Shown piece by piece: positions 1 through 10,115 of a stretch of 37,459 bases of DNA (positions are counted from its first letter, which is position 1; each line of letters opens with the position of its first letter). The stretch lies in contig NZ_PQVI01000085.1 of the NCBI RefSeq assembly GCF_002921145.1, positions 1 to 37,459 on the forward strand, read 5' to 3'. The notes beneath the pieces are model-generated. The model searched no databases. It worked only from the letters and a program-made list of their open reading frames with translations, and had not been told where the DNA came from. A program made the position numbers and the translations under genes. The stretch comes from Avibacterium endocarditidis (lineage in GTDB: Bacteria > Pseudomonadota > Gammaproteobacteria > Enterobacterales > Pasteurellaceae).

Positions 1-89
1 TTCTTAAGAAGAACGAAAAAGATTTTATCAGAATGATTTAGTTATTTTTTAGTAGTTACGTTTATTTATAGATAGATATAGCGGTTACA

Positions 90-816
90 TTATCTCTTAT
101 ACCCACTCAAAACCTCATTCCAATCCTGTTCTGTAAATTTTATTGCTAGCTTATTTACTTCTTTAATGAAAGAGCGGTGTAATCTGGCGAGATTTTGGGC
201 TTTCCAGTTATTGCCTGATTTTTCGGTGCATTTGTCAAAATCAATCAGCCAGTATTTTTGTTCTGGTGTGGCGAAATGTTGGACTAAAATATTATGGGCG
301 TTAAGGTCGGTGTGGCAGATTTGCCGATCGTGTAATTGACGGATTAAGTGGCCGATTTGCTGCCAATTTTCAGCGGATAAAGAATGGTGCTGCAAAAGTG
401 CGGTGAGATCTTGCGCATTTTCGATTTTTTCACTCAGTAAATCTGCTTGATAGCAAATGCCCGCTTTGCCTTTAATCACTCTTGCGCCAATGGGTTTTGG
501 CACGGGGAGTCCGTCTTGATGTAATTTATTTAACAAATGAAATTCGGCGAAACTGCGCGTGTGTTGAAGATCGTGGAACCAATAACGATCTTTATTCAAC
601 TTACCAAATAAACCACCGCGATAATAATGGCGCAAGGCACAATTTACACAAAAGATCCGCACTTTGCACAAACCAAGTTGTCCCCCGCCCTTTGGCTGAA
701 CCAAGAATACGCTGCTGTTGCTGCCAAAATTGCGGATCAAAATAAGCGCAAGGATCAACTGGTTGTGTTTCCAGATTAAAAATAAAATATTGGTTTTGCT
801 GTTGCAGTTCAAGCAT
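90..816 (-). CDS. kdkA: 3-deoxy-D-manno-octulosonic acid (Kdo) kinase, frameshifted as read
   Basis: ATP-dependent kinase that phosphorylates the single Kdo on lipid A in Pasteurellaceae, at the cytoplasmic face of the inner membrane. The C-terminal part shows the kinase-like catalytic loop CHTDLNAHNIL and the metal-binding stretch WLIDFDKC; the N-terminal part has the family string GSAKGRGTTWF. These two parts lie in different frames. The switch is at about 646-653, where restoring one T and one G (minus strand) gives a continuous reading ending in VNCALRHYYRGG. The corrected product is 242 aa, close to the roughly 241 aa known for this family. I chose the ATG at 816 (MLELQQQNQYF) because it matches the family N-terminus; an in-frame ATG at 846 is possible. 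It is divergent from opsX, whose product uses phospho-Kdo as acceptor. An uptake core lies inside the gene at 397. Confidence 0.88.
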
Positions 817-909
817 ATTCGGCAGATTTCTTATAGAATAGATCAATGAAAATATTCTACTGAAAATAAAAAAGAATGCTACATTAAGCAGAAAAAGTAA
901 GGTAAATCT

Positions 910-1952
910 ATGGCACTTTTTTCCACGCCCCCTAAATCTATTTGTATTTTACGCCTTTCCGCCATTGGTGATGTGTGTAATGCGCTGTCAGCGGTACAAC
1001 AAATTCAGCGTTATTGGAAAGATACCCAAATCACTTGGATTGTGGGCAAAACCGAAATGCAGTTATTGCAAAATGTGAAAGGGATTCGCTTTATTCCTTA
1101 TGACAAAAAAACCGGCTGGAAAGGCATTTTAGCTTTGTGGAAAACCTTGCGTGGCGAGCATTTTGATGTGCTATTAAATATGCAAACGGCTTTGCGTGCT
1201 TCAATGATTTCCTTAGGCATCAAAGCCACTTATAAAGTGGGGTTTAGCAAAAATCGTGCGCGAGAAGGTCAATGGTTGTTTACCAATCGTAAAATTAATG
1301 AACCAACTAATCCGCACGTGTTAGCGGGATTTTTGGCATTTGTGGAATATTTAGGCTTGCCTGTGGAAGCGCCTAAATGGGATTTAGCCATTGGCGAAAA
1401 GAAATTTCCGCCGTTCGGCAATTTATTGATCCAACAGAAAAATCTACTCATTTCCCCTTGCTCAAGCAAATCAGAAAAAGATTGGCTGGCTGAATGCTAT
1501 GCAGAAATCGCCAATATCGCCCATCGTCAAAATATTAATGTGATTTTGTGTGGCTCGCCTGCGCCAAGAGAGCAAGCAATGATCGAAAAATCATCGCATT
1601 GTGTGATTTTCAGCCTGTGAATGCGAGCGGCAAAACCTCATTATTGGAATTAAGTGCCTTAATCGGAATGGCGGATTTACTGCTTGCTCCCGACAGCGGC
1701 CCTGCACATATTGCTACCGCTCAAGGCACCCCTGTGATCGGCTTGTATGCCTATCATAACCCGCTACGCACAGGCCCTTATAACAATTTGCCCGAAGTGG
1801 TTTCCGTGTATGAACAAAATGCCCAGCAAGAATTTGGCAAACCGTCTAGCCAATTACCTTGGGCAACCAAATTGAAAGGCAAAGATTTAATGGCGCAAAT
1901 TTCTGTGGCAGACGTATTAGAGAAAATGCGCCAGATGGGCTTTATTCAATAA
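910..1952 (+). CDS. opsX: Heptosyltransferase I, OpsX type, frameshifted as read
   Basis: Glycosyltransferase family 9 enzyme that adds the first L-glycero-D-manno-heptose to Kdo in the LPS inner core, using ADP-heptose in the cytoplasm. Seen: the N-terminal ILRLSAIGDVCNA motif of GT9 enzymes, and near the C-terminus LLAPDSGPAHIATAQGTPVIG, typical of the nucleotide-sugar-binding half. The frame breaks in a run of five A at 1586-1590; one more A gives MIEKIIALCDFQPVNASGKTS and a 347-aa protein. Start ATG at 910 has AAGG at 898-901. The divergent neighbour kdkA supplies the phosphorylated Kdo acceptor, which supports the OpsX (HptA-like) assignment over WaaC; a separate WaaC is present at 13937. 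Confidence 0.87.
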
Positions 1953-1955
1953 AAC

Positions 1956-1986
1956 TGTTAAAAAATAGCCAAGCATTCGCTATAAT
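1956..1986 (+). promoter_or_regulatory. Candidate sigma-70 promoter for the ABC exporter
   Basis: A perfect TATAAT lies at 1981-1986 with a weak -35 (GTTAAA at 1957-1962, 18-base spacer). It sits just after the opsX stop and would give a leader of over 100 bases before the ABC exporter ATG at 2120. Confidence 0.4.
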
Positions 1987-2029
1987 ACGCCGATTTTGCG
2001 TTCGCGAATGAATGCCAAAAAAATATAAA

Positions 2030-2072
2030 AAGTGCGCGGTGGAAGGAAAATTCTGTAATTTTCACCGCACTT
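2030..2072 (+). repeat. Uptake-sequence dyad in the leader before the ABC exporter
   Basis: An imperfect inverted repeat made of a degenerate uptake core with two extra bases (AAGTGCGCGGT, about 2030-2040) and an exact inverted core ACCGCACTT at 2064-2072, with AAAATT/AATTTT extending the stem inwards. It could terminate opsX transcripts or form a leader hairpin; no long T run follows. Confidence 0.5.
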
Positions 2073-2119
2073 ATCCTTTTGCTTTACCTTGCGAACCTTT
2101 TTTTATTTCTAGGAAAACA

Positions 2120-3958
2120 ATGTTTAATAAAATTTTTGAATGGTTTGAAAGTCGCCTAAATGCCTATCCAGAGCAATCACCGAAAACGCCCGAAAAAGGG
2201 TTGATCCGCTTTATTTGGTCGAATATGGAAGGAATGCGTGGCTGGATTTTGCTACTTGCGTTGCTCACAGTCGGCACAGGGGTGATGGAAGCCGTGTTGT
2301 TCCAGTTTATGGGAATTGTGGTGGATTGGCTTGGCAAGTACACGCCAGCCACCTTATGGCAAGAAAAAGGCCATTGGCTTTTGGCGATGGCAGCTTTGTT
2401 AGTGTTCAGCATATTTTGGTCATTTACTGCGTCTGCGGTGCGTTTGCAAACCTTGCAAGGCGTATTTCCAATGCGATTGCGTTGGAATTTCCACCGTTTA
2501 ATGCTGGGGCAAAGCCTGAGTTTCTATCAAGATGAATTTGCTGGACGCGTATCGGCGAAAGTTATGCAAACTGCCCTTGCGGTGCGTGATACCGTGCTGA
2601 CCATTGCGGATATTATGGTCTATGTCGTGGTGTATTTCATCACCTCAGGCATTGTGCTTGCCGCGTTAGATGCGTGGTTCTTGCTACCTTTTGCCTTATG
2701 GATTGTGGCGTTTATCACGATTTTACGCATTATCATTCCAAAATTAGCCAAAACTGCAGAACGCCAAGCAGACGCACGTTCTTTAATGACGGGGCGAATT
2801 ACCGATTCTTACGCTAATATTGCCACCGTGAAATTATTTTCCCACGGTTCAAGAGAAGCCAGTTACGCCAAGCGTTCAATGGAAGAATTTATGGTTACCG
2901 TACACGCCCAAATGCGTTTGGCGACCTCTTTAGATACCATCACTTACGCCACTAACATCACCTTAACACTCAGCACGGCAATCCTAGGCATTGTGCTATG
3001 GAAGCAGGGCAGCGTTGGTGTAGGGGCGATTGCTACCGCCATTGCAATGGCATTACGGGTGAATTTTATTTCCCGCTGGATTATGTGGGAATCCGCACGT
3101 TTATTTGAAAATATCGGCACGGTAAATGACGGAATGAACACGCTAACCAAACCGCATACTATTGTGGATAAACCGCAAGCCTTGCCATTAAAAGTAAGCA
3201 AAGGGGAAATTCGCTTCAATGATGTCAGTTTCTCTTACGATCCACAAAAACCATTGCTAAACCACTTTAATCTCACCATTAAACCGGGGGAAAAAGTGGG
3301 CTTGATCGGTCGTTCAGGGGCGGGGAAATCCACCATTGTAAACTTGCTATTACGTTTTTACGAAGCAAATCACGGCGACATCACCATTGACGGACAAAAT
3401 GTGTGTGATGTTACGCAAGAAAGTTTACGTAGCCAAATTGGCTTAGTGACGCAAGATACCTCGTTGCTGCACCGTTCCGTGCGCGAAAACATCATTTACG
3501 GCCGCCCAACTGCTAGCGATGAAGAAATGATCTCTGCTGCACAGCGTGCTGAAGCGTCAGAATTTATTCCTTATTTGAGCGACTCAGAAGGCCGAACAGG
3601 CTATGATGCTCACGTTGGTGAGCGCGGTGTGAAACTTTCTGGCGGACAACGTCAGCGTATCGCCATTGCCCGCGTAATGCTAAAAGATGCGCCAATTCTG
3701 TTGTTAGATGAAGCCACCAGCGCGCTAGATTCCGAAGTGGAAGTGGCGATTCAAGAAAGCCTAGATAAAATGATGGAGGGCAAAACCGTGATTGCTATCG
3801 CCCACCGTCTTTCCACCATTGCTGCAATGGATCGCTTAATCGTGCTAGATAAAGGCCATATCGTAGAACAAGGCACGCACAACGAATTGCTCGCCCAAAA
3901 TGGACTTTACGCCAAACTCTGGCACCACCAAAGCGGTGGTTTTTTGAGTGAAGAATAG
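2120..3958 (+). CDS. ABC exporter, fused transmembrane and ATPase domains
   Basis: Homodimeric type ABC exporter half-transporter of 612 aa. Residues about 30-330 form the membrane domain with several hydrophobic spans (for example WILLLALLTVGTG and FLLPFALWIVAFITIL). The ATPase domain follows: Walker A GRSGAGKST at residues 397-405, signature LSGGQ at 506-510, Walker B ILLLDEATSALD, and the H-loop AIAHRLS. It resembles an uncharacterised Haemophilus influenzae lipid/multidrug exporter-like protein rather than MsbA itself; the substrate is unknown. The longer open frame starts at 2012, but ATG 2120 has a good ribosome site (AGGAAA at 2111) and begins MFNKIFEWFESRL, the family N-terminus. It lies downstream of opsX and ends at a strong bidirectional terminator. 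Confidence 0.9.
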   Translation: MFNKIFEWFESRLNAYPEQSPKTPEKGLIRFIWSNMEGMRGWILLLALLTVGTGVMEAVLFQFMGIVVDWLGKYTPATLWQEKGHWLLAMAALLVFSIFWSFTASAVRLQTLQGVFPMRLRWNFHRLMLGQSLSFYQDEFAGRVSAKVMQTALAVRDTVLTIADIMVYVVVYFITSGIVLAALDAWFLLPFALWIVAFITILRIIIPKLAKTAERQADARSLMTGRITDSYANIATVKLFSHGSREASYAKRSMEEFMVTVHAQMRLATSLDTITYATNITLTLSTAILGIVLWKQGSVGVGAIATAIAMALRVNFISRWIMWESARLFENIGTVNDGMNTLTKPHTIVDKPQALPLKVSKGEIRFNDVSFSYDPQKPLLNHFNLTIKPGEKVGLIGRSGAGKSTIVNLLLRFYEANHGDITIDGQNVCDVTQESLRSQIGLVTQDTSLLHRSVRENIIYGRPTASDEEMISAAQRAEASEFIPYLSDSEGRTGYDAHVGERGVKLSGGQRQRIAIARVMLKDAPILLLDEATSALDSEVEVAIQESLDKMMEGKTVIAIAHRLSTIAAMDRLIVLDKGHIVEQGTHNELLAQNGLYAKLWHHQSGGFLSEE

Positions 3959-3973
3959 ATAGCATTAAATATC

Positions 3974-4006
3974 AAAGCAAGATTGCCGAACAATCTTGCT
4001 TTTTTT
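3974..4006. terminator. Bidirectional intrinsic terminator
   Basis: A 12-bp perfect stem, AAAGCAAGATTG (3974-3985) and CAATCTTGCTTT (3991-4002), with loop CCGAA and a T run to 4006. The A-rich start gives a U tail on the opposite strand too, so it can end both the ABC exporter and the convergent fucP transcript. Confidence 0.9.
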
Positions 4007-4015
4007 GTATTTATA

Positions 4016-5304
4016 TTATTCCAATACTTTCCACGTGCGATAACCATAAATTGCAATGGCAACAAAGCAGATAAGTGGTAGTACGAAAGAAACATTGACT
4101 GCTGGCATTCCAAAAATTTCGCCTTGGTCAATAAGAATGCCTTGCAATGGTGGCATTAACGCACCACCGACAATTGCCATTACTAAACCAGCTGCGCCTA
4201 AGGTGGCTTCTTCTTTTAAGCCATAAAGTGCAATGCCGTAAATGGTTGGGAACATTAGGGACATAAAGGCTGAAGTGAGAATTAAGCAATATAAACCGCC
4301 CACACCGTCAATAAAGATAACACCAAGGATACTAAAGAAGCCGCCTAATGCGAAAAGGTATAACATGAGTTCTGCTTTGAGATATTTCATAATACTGGTG
4401 CTAATAAAGCGGCTTACGATAAAAATACCCATTGCGATAATGTTGTAGTTTTGTGCTTCTGCTTTGGTGAAGCCCAAACGTTCTGCATATTGAATAATGA
4501 AAGTCCAGCACATAATTTGCACACCAACATAGAACACTTGCGCAATCACCCCTTCGCGATATTTTGCTTTTGCAATTAAGCGGTTAAAGGCTTCACGGAA
4601 AGACAGTTTTGTGCCTTGTTCAATTTTAGTTGCAGGCATTTTGTATAAACCAATCACTAATATAATCACGACTACCACAAGTCCCACAACTAAATAAGGA
4701 TTGCGGATAATTTCTAAATCGGTGGGGTACGCACGGCGGCTTTTTCTGCTGCGGATAAGGTGTTGAAAATCAGATTACCTGCTGCATCACGTTTGTCAGA
4801 TTCCAAATTCACTAACACGATTTGTGAGGCAACAAACATTCCTGTAATCGAACCGAGCGGATTAAAAGATTGCGCTAAATTCAAACGGCGAGTAGCAGTT
4901 TGTGGATCACCCATTGAAAGAATATAAGGATTGGCAGTGGTTTCTAAGAACGCCAAGCCAAAGGTTAAGATATAGAGCGAGAATAAAAAGAAGGTAAATT
5001 GTTCATAGCGTGCCGCAGGATAGAACAAAAATGCCCCGACTGCATAGAGGGCTAGCCCAAGCAATACGCCTGATTTGTAGTTATAACGGCTAACAAATAA
5101 TGCGGCAGGAATGGCCATTGTGCCGTAACCACCATAGAAAGCAAATTGCACTAATGCAGCTTCTGAGGCGGGAATTTCCATTACAGTTTGGAATACCGCA
5201 ACCATTGGATTGGTAATATCATTGGCAAATCCCCATAGTGCAAATAATGTCGTGATTAAAATGAAGGGGACGACAAATTGTTTTTCAAGAATTTTAGCAC
5301 TCAT
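4016..5304 (-). CDS. fucP: L-fucose/proton symporter, frameshifted as read
   Basis: Major-facilitator inner-membrane permease importing L-fucose with protons. The N-terminal part (196 aa before the break) begins MSAKILEKQFVVPFILITTL and carries ALWGFANDITNPMV, characteristic of the FucP subfamily, plus FLETTANPYI. The C-terminal part continues the hydrophobic helices. The frame breaks at the GGGG run 4724-4727 (plus strand); one extra base restores RTPTDLEIIRNPYLVVG and a 429-aa protein, the usual FucP length of about 430. Start ATG at 5304 has AAGGAGAAC just upstream. It is the last gene of the fuc operon, 76 bases after fucA, and ends at the shared terminator at 3974-4006. Confidence 0.92.
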
Positions 5305-5380
5305 AATGTTCTCCTTGTGTGAGAAACAAACTCATTGCATTTTCAAAAAAACCGATAGAAAAATGAGCTTATTTAATTAA

Positions 5381-6026
5381 CTATTCTTCAATACGCAATC
5401 CATAAGATTTAAATTTTTCTAACACTTCTGCCATTTGCGTTTCTGATAAAAGCGGAATGTCAAGGCCTGTTGCGAGCAATTTCATATACCACTGTGCCAA
5501 TACTTCCACTTCGTGTGCGAGCCAAAGTGCTTTATCAAGATTTTGTTCTGCTGCAATTAAACCGTGATGAGCGAGTAAAATTGCTTTTGAGGTTTTAATG
5601 CCTTGTGCCACATATTCCGCCAATTGGTGTGTACCGAATGTGGCATAAGGGACACAAGGAATATGATCTGTCCCGCCAACAGCAATCATATAATGGAAAG
5701 GGGGAATGGGTTTTTCGAGAATTGAAACGGCAGCACAATTCACCGCGTGATTATGCACCACGGCATTAACATCAGAGCGAGCTTGATATACCGCTAAATG
5801 GAAATGCCATTCGCTGGAAGGTAATTTTCCTTTTTCATAATGGCCTTGTTTGTCCACATAAACAATACTGTCTGGTGTCATTTGTTCGTAAGGCGTTCCC
5901 GTGGGAGTAATTAACATTCCGTCTTGATAACGAACGCTAACGTTGCCGGCGGTGCCTTGGTTTAAACCTAATTTCGTCATTTCAAGGCAAGTATCAATAA
6001 TTTTTTGAGAGCTGTTGTCTGTTCAT
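5381..6026 (-). CDS. fucA: L-fuculose-1-phosphate aldolase, frameshifted near the N-terminus
   Basis: Class II zinc aldolase cleaving L-fuculose-1-phosphate to dihydroxyacetone phosphate and L-lactaldehyde. Seen: GLNQGTAGNVSVRY, PTGTPYE, LPSSEWHFH, the zinc-binding VVHNHAVNC and AHHGLI, and the terminal YGLRIEE. In the open frame the protein would start at an internal Met (5980), losing about 16 residues. The true start is ATG 6026 (MNRQQLS), with TAAGGAAAT before it; the frames meet at a poly-A run (plus-strand T at 6001-6006). Two more A give LSKKIIDTCLEMTKLG and 215 aa, the same length as E. coli FucA. It starts 16 bases after fucU. Confidence 0.93.
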
Positions 6027-6042
6027 TTTTATTTCCTTACTA

Positions 6043-6501
6043 CTATTGGATCGAAATCGGGGTAACCCCTTTTTTCAAAATAATATTGCCGTATTTGGCA
6101 CATTCCCCTGTTACCACGATGGCATAGGCTTGCTTCGCACGCTCATAAAAATCAAAACGATCGATACGGCTTAATTTAGGCAAATTTTGCACCGCACTTT
6201 GGTTTTCTGAAGCCTGTGCGATCACATTGAGATAACGCATTTCTACGTTGGGATCGAGGCTGTCGCCACTGACCGCCTGCATCATAATCAGCGGTGCGTC
6301 CACATAAGCATCAAATTCAAACAATGGTGTGATGCCACTTAGCAAGGTGGCAATGCCAACACCGTCTGCTCGAAGCACGCGTGAATGCAGTTGATGAGCG
6401 GGAAAGTGAGCATCAGCGAGAACGATTTCATCGCCGTGTCCCATTTCGGCAAGGGTTTTTAATAAGTCTGGTGAAAGACTGGGGTGAATACCTTTTAACA
6501 T
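6043..6501 (-). CDS. fucU: L-fucose mutarotase
   Basis: Interconverts alpha- and beta-L-fucose so that FucI receives its preferred anomer; RbsD/FucU family, cytoplasmic. The 152-aa product has the family start [34 protein letters not shown] (active-site His region GHGD and DAHFPA) and a C-terminal [18 protein letters not shown]. It is about ten residues longer than the E. coli enzyme, mostly at the C-terminus. The ATG overlaps the fucK stop in a TAATG junction, indicating translational coupling in the fuc operon. Confidence 0.93.
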   Translation of the reverse strand: MLKGIHPSLSPDLLKTLAEMGHGDEIVLADAHFPAHQLHSRVLRADGVGIATLLSGITPLFEFDAYVDAPLIMMQAVSGDSLDPNVEMRYLNVIAQASENQSAVQNLPKLSRIDRFDFYERAKQAYAIVVTGECAKYGNIILKKGVTPISIQ

Positions 6502-7958
6502 TATTTGTTCTCCATCAGTTGTTGATAAAGTGCGGTGTGATTTGAAGGGAAAATGCGTTGTTTGTTTGGCTGCATTTCGCCTTGCGCTTGTTGTACATTG
6601 TCATACACGCCAACGCCCGCCAGAGTAAACATTGCCGCACCTAACACGGTGCTTTCTGCCACGTCCACAATATCAATAGGTAAATTCAGCACATCAGCAC
6701 GAATTTGATTCCACAGACGATTTTTAGAACCGCCACCCACGCAAATTAAGCTCTCCGCTTTGAAATGGCTGACTTGTTGCAGAATATCTAAGCCTGCTTT
6801 AAGTTGATAAGCCATATATTCCAACGCCGCACGATAAATTTGCCCACGCGAGCTGTGCATTGAAAGCCCGACAATTTGCCCGAAACCTTGTCCGTTATCC
6901 GCAGGATTAAACTTGCCACTAAAGCGAATGCCCTGTGATCCCACGGTTGCTGCTGAGCCTTCTGCGATCATTGTTGGGTAATATTCTTCAGTATCTTTTA
7001 CATCGGCAAAGAAAGTTTTGCCCACCCATTCCATCACGCCAGAGCCAATCCATTGCACTGCAGGATTAAAGCAACGAGATAGTGCGTCAAATTCCGTGGT
7101 TAAGCCTTGTGGCACAAATTCAATGTGTGGCTCGGCTTTTTCGGTGCGCGCCATTAAAATCTCCCAAGTGCCTGAACTTAGCACCGGTTGATTTAGCCCT
7201 GCGCCTGAGCCAAAAACCGCAAATTGGGTATCGTGTCCGCAAGAAATCACCGGAATAGGATTTAACCCTAGCTGCTGACAAAGTGCGGTGGATAACACGC
7301 CAATTTTTTCACCTGCACTCACCATTGGTGGAAAATGTGTTTCTTGTAGCCCTAATACATTTAGCACTTCCGTATCCCAAGTTTGGCTTTGCAAATCGGT
7401 CATCATTGAGGTACCAGCCATTGTGCGATCGGTGCTAAAAACACCTGTTAAACGTTGGTTAAGCATTGATGAAATGAACACAAATTTATCCATTTTTTGC
7501 AAAATTTCAGGTTCATTTTCTTTTAGCCATAACAGTTTAAATAGGGTGTTAAAACTGTATTGCCCAATTCCGTTCCGTTGATAAAGTGCGTTTACATCAA
7601 GGTATTGTGCAAGATTTTCCATAATGAAAATGGTGCGTGGACATTGCCAAGAAATAATCGGGTAAAGCTGATTTCCAGCCTTATCGAAAGGTGCGCCATC
7701 TACCCCAAAGGTGGTGACGCCAATCCCCACAATATCTTGCAAAGAATGGGATTGTTTGAGCTGAGTTAAGGTTTTTTCGGCACAAATTAACAACTTCTGC
7801 CAGATTTCTTCAATATCCCAAATATAAAAATGGGGATACTGCGGATCAGGTTGAGCGCGATTTGGCTGATGATGAGAGGCCAAAATCTTGCCTTTTTGAT
7901 CAATAGCAATAGTGCGTAAATTGGTTGCGCCACAATCAAAAATCAGTGCGATTGCCAT
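6501..7958 (-). CDS. fucK: L-fuculokinase
   Basis: FGGY-family sugar kinase, phosphorylating L-fuculose at O-1 with ATP. The 485-aa product starts [20 protein letters not shown] (phosphate-1 loop of the actin-like ATPase fold), carries [12 protein letters not shown], the second-domain [16 protein letters not shown] with the likely catalytic Asp, and [17 protein letters not shown], the adenosine-binding motif near the C-terminus. Length fits the family (about 470-485). It has the strongest ribosome site in the operon, CGGAGG seven bases before the ATG. It is separated from fucI by 63 bases holding an uptake-sequence dyad (7982-8011), which may lower fucK expression relative to fucI. Confidence 0.95.
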   Translation of the reverse strand: MAIALIFDCGATNLRTIAIDQKGKILASHHQPNRAQPDPQYPHFYIWDIEEIWQKLLICAEKTLTQLKQSHSLQDIVGIGVTTFGVDGAPFDKAGNQLYPIISWQCPRTIFIMENLAQYLDVNALYQRNGIGQYSFNTLFKLLWLKENEPEILQKMDKFVFISSMLNQRLTGVFSTDRTMAGTSMMTDLQSQTWDTEVLNVLGLQETHFPPMVSAGEKIGVLSTALCQQLGLNPIPVISCGHDTQFAVFGSGAGLNQPVLSSGTWEILMARTEKAEPHIEFVPQGLTTEFDALSRCFNPAVQWIGSGVMEWVGKTFFADVKDTEEYYPTMIAEGSAATVGSQGIRFSGKFNPADNGQGFGQIVGLSMHSSRGQIYRAALEYMAYQLKAGLDILQQVSHFKAESLICVGGGSKNRLWNQIRADVLNLPIDIVDVAESTVLGAAMFTLAGVGVYDNVQQAQGEMQPNKQRIFPSNHTALYQQLMENK

Positions 7959-7981
7959 AAAACCTCCGAGAGTTCTATTTC

Positions 7982-8011
7982 AAAAGTGCGGTTAAAAAAC
8001 ACCGCACTTTT
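7982..8011. terminator. Uptake-sequence dyad between fucI and fucK (possible weak attenuator)
   Basis: An 11-bp perfect inverted repeat, AAAAGTGCGGT (7982-7992) and ACCGCACTTTT (8001-8011), with an 8-base loop. On the transcribed minus strand only four T follow, so termination would be partial. Both arms are exact uptake cores. Confidence 0.6.
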
Positions 8012-8021
8012 CCTTTAGCGA

Positions 8022-9788
8022 TTATTTATAAAGTGGCCCAAAGTTTGCGCAAGCACGGTAATCTTGCCCTTCTTTGTCTTGACCAAAGCCATTCCACGCA
8101 CTTGGGCGGAAAATATCTTGTTCAGCCACATTGTGCATACACACAGGAATGCGCAACATTGATGCAAGGGTGATGAGATCCGCACCAATATGACCATAAG
8201 TGGCAACGCAGTGATTTGCGCCCCAGTTCGCCATAACAGAATACACATCAGTGAATGCACCTGTGCCTGTTAAGCGCGGTACGAACCAGGTGCAAGGCCA
8301 AGTTTCGTTGGTGCGTTTCATTAGGGTGTCGTGAACCTCAGCAGGTAAATCAATTGACCAACCTTCCGCAATTTGTAGTACAGGGCCAATGCCGCGAATA
8401 ATATTTAAACGGTGTATCGTAAATGGCATTCCGCCTTTAGTGAGATATTGTGATGAGTAACCGCCGCCACGGAAATATTCATACACCGCAGGACACCAAC
8501 GGGTGTTTTCCACACAGCGTTTGCCATCTTCTTCCGTCACTTCCCAAGCAGGCTTAATGACAGGATTGCCTTTTTCATCCGTATGCTGGCCTGTGCCGTC
8601 TAAGGCGGCAGAACCTGAGTTAATCAAATGGATAAAGCCACTTTCTGGGCGGAAGCCAGTGGCACGTTCCACTGCATCAGGACTCCAATAGGTGCGAACA
8701 TCGGCAAAGATTTGTGCTTGCCCAGTAAGCTGATTACCAAACAGCATACATACGCCATTGAGGGAGTCATTTTCCGTAGCAAGAATGTAAGGTGGGCGAA
8801 CTCCGTTCCAGTCGTAGGTGGAGTTAAGAATAGCTTCCATAAAATCGCCATTTGGCATATGGTCTGTCCAATGACGTTGTCCTTGGAAACCTGCTGCAAT
8901 CGCGTTATGTCCAAGAGCTTCTTCACCATAATTGAGCTGCGCTAATTTTTCATTGCCCGCCATCAGATCACGCGTGATGATTGCCATTTTCACCACGTTT
9001 TCCCAAAGCTTCGCTTTTTGTTCTGGGCTATCTTGATGATCTGGGTGATTGACATCAACACCTTCTTTGCAATAGGTTTTCACCCATTGAAGTGCCAATT
9101 CCACTTCTTCCTCATCATAAATTTTGCGGTCAAGACGGCGTTTAATTTCGCTCATATCCACATATTCATTGCGCATTCCTAAATATTCTTGGAAGAATTT
9201 TTGATCCACGATAGATCCTGCAATTCCCATAGAAACAGAGCCGATAGAAAGATAGGATTTGCCGCGAATGGTCGCCACAGTTAGTGCGGCGCGAGCAAAG
9301 CGTAGGAGTTTTTCTTTAACGTCTTCAGGAATACTGGTATCAGAGGCTTCTTGCACTTCTGTGCCATAAATAGAAAAGGCAGGTAGGCCCATTTGTGAAT
9401 GGCCGGCTAATGCGGCAGCTAAATAAACAGCACCGGGGCGTTCTGTGCCATTGAATCCCCAAATGGCTTTTGGCATATGCGGATCCATATCAATGGTTTC
9501 TGAACCATAACACCAGCAAGGGGTAACGGTAATCACAGCGCCTACATTGGCGAGTTTAAATTTTTCTGCACAAGCAGCAGCTTCGGCCACGCCACCAATA
9601 CAAGTATCTGCGATAACACATTCCACAAATGAACCGTCCGTATGGCGAATATGGCTTTCTAATAAATTGGCAACCGATTTTGCCATATTCATCGTTTGAT
9701 CTTCGAGCGATTCACGCACGCCCATACGGCGGCCATCAATGGTTGGGCGAATACCAATTCTAATTGGGGCTGATTTTAATACTGTCAT
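8022..9788 (-). CDS. fucI: L-fucose isomerase
   Basis: Manganese-dependent isomerase converting L-fucose to L-fuculose, first committed step of the pathway; hexameric, cytoplasmic. The 588-aa product matches the family length of about 590. It begins [21 protein letters not shown]339 (TENDSLNG), D363 ([10 protein letters not shown]) and H533 (YGHIGAD) fall where the metal ligands of the E. coli enzyme (E337, D361, H528) are expected. RBS GAGGG lies upstream of the ATG. It is the first structural gene of the operon, after a 327-base regulatory gap downstream of fucR, and shows no break. Confidence 0.97.
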   Translation of the reverse strand: MTVLKSAPIRIGIRPTIDGRRMGVRESLEDQTMNMAKSVANLLESHIRHTDGSFVECVIADTCIGGVAEAAACAEKFKLANVGAVITVTPCWCYGSETIDMDPHMPKAIWGFNGTERPGAVYLAAALAGHSQMGLPAFSIYGTEVQEASDTSIPEDVKEKLLRFARAALTVATIRGKSYLSIGSVSMGIAGSIVDQKFFQEYLGMRNEYVDMSEIKRRLDRKIYDEEEVELALQWVKTYCKEGVDVNHPDHQDSPEQKAKLWENVVKMAIITRDLMAGNEKLAQLNYGEEALGHNAIAAGFQGQRHWTDHMPNGDFMEAILNSTYDWNGVRPPYILATENDSLNGVCMLFGNQLTGQAQIFADVRTYWSPDAVERATGFRPESGFIHLINSGSAALDGTGQHTDEKGNPVIKPAWEVTEEDGKRCVENTRWCPAVYEYFRGGGYSSQYLTKGGMPFTIHRLNIIRGIGPVLQIAEGWSIDLPAEVHDTLMKRTNETWPCTWFVPRLTGTGAFTDVYSVMANWGANHCVATYGHIGADLITLASMLRIPVCMHNVAEQDIFRPSAWNGFGQDKEGQDYRACANFGPLYK

Positions 9789-10018
9789 TGTGTTTTCCCT
9801 CTATACTAAGCCGAGCTTTATTCCGCTATGGGTATTGTGTTGAATAAAGTCAGCAAGATTTATTGAAAAAGTACGACTTGGGTAAAATGAATTGCTTTCA
9901 TCGCACATACGGCAAGAATGGAACGGTGGAGCAATATCGTTATGCAATGTGCTGCATCAACTTTATTGTTCAATAAATCAGAAAAGAGAATAGTTTTTTA
10001 GCAAGTTTGTGTGATTTT
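9789..10018 (-). promoter_or_regulatory. Leader/promoter region of the fucI-K-U-A-P operon
   Basis: This part of the 327-base gap between fucR and fucI has no credible gene. The ribosome site GAGGG of fucI lies at its end. On the minus strand I see only a weak -35/-10 pair (TTGATG, 18 bases, TATTGC) near 9930-9960. A CRP-like site and alternative hairpins lie just upstream (10019-10098). The operator for FucR cannot be pinned down by eye. Confidence 0.4.
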
Positions 10019-10034
10019 TGCGGAATAGATCACA
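10019..10034. promoter_or_regulatory. CRP-like half-conserved site upstream of fucI
   Basis: TGCGG-AATAGA-TCACA at 10019-10034 keeps the 5-6-5 spacing of a CRP site, with a perfect right half TCACA and a degenerate left half whose C in TGCG resembles the Haemophilus CRP-S variant. The flanks are A/T rich. Position fits catabolite control of the fuc operon; the match is partial. Confidence 0.35.
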
Positions 10035-10037
10035 AAA

Positions 10038-10098
10038 AATGCCCGATTTAGAGGGGGTAAAATGCCCGTTTTTGGTATTAAAAGCAAAATCGGGCATT
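10038..10098 (-). terminator. Overlapping alternative hairpins after fucR
   Basis: On the minus strand, one left arm AATGCCCGATTT (10098-10087) can pair with CGGGCATT at 10068-10061, followed by TTTA, or with the 12-bp perfect match AAATCGGGCATT at 10049-10038, followed by six T. The two pairings exclude each other. The likely role is terminating fucR; an attenuator role is possible. Confidence 0.65.
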
Positions 10099-10115
10099 AA
10101 AACGAAAAAGTGCGG

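Noticed and set aside
1..89. Partial gene at the left edge
   Set aside because: No open frame with recognisable content; only an AT-rich stretch with a small TTCTTAAGAA palindrome at the very edge.
601..846. Separate small protein upstream of kdkA
   Set aside because: Its sequence is the missing N-terminus of KdkA in another frame.
5990..6010. Phase-variable poly-A tract switching fucA
   Set aside because: The run is only six A, and similar breaks occur in essential genes with no repeat expansion; sequence error is simpler.
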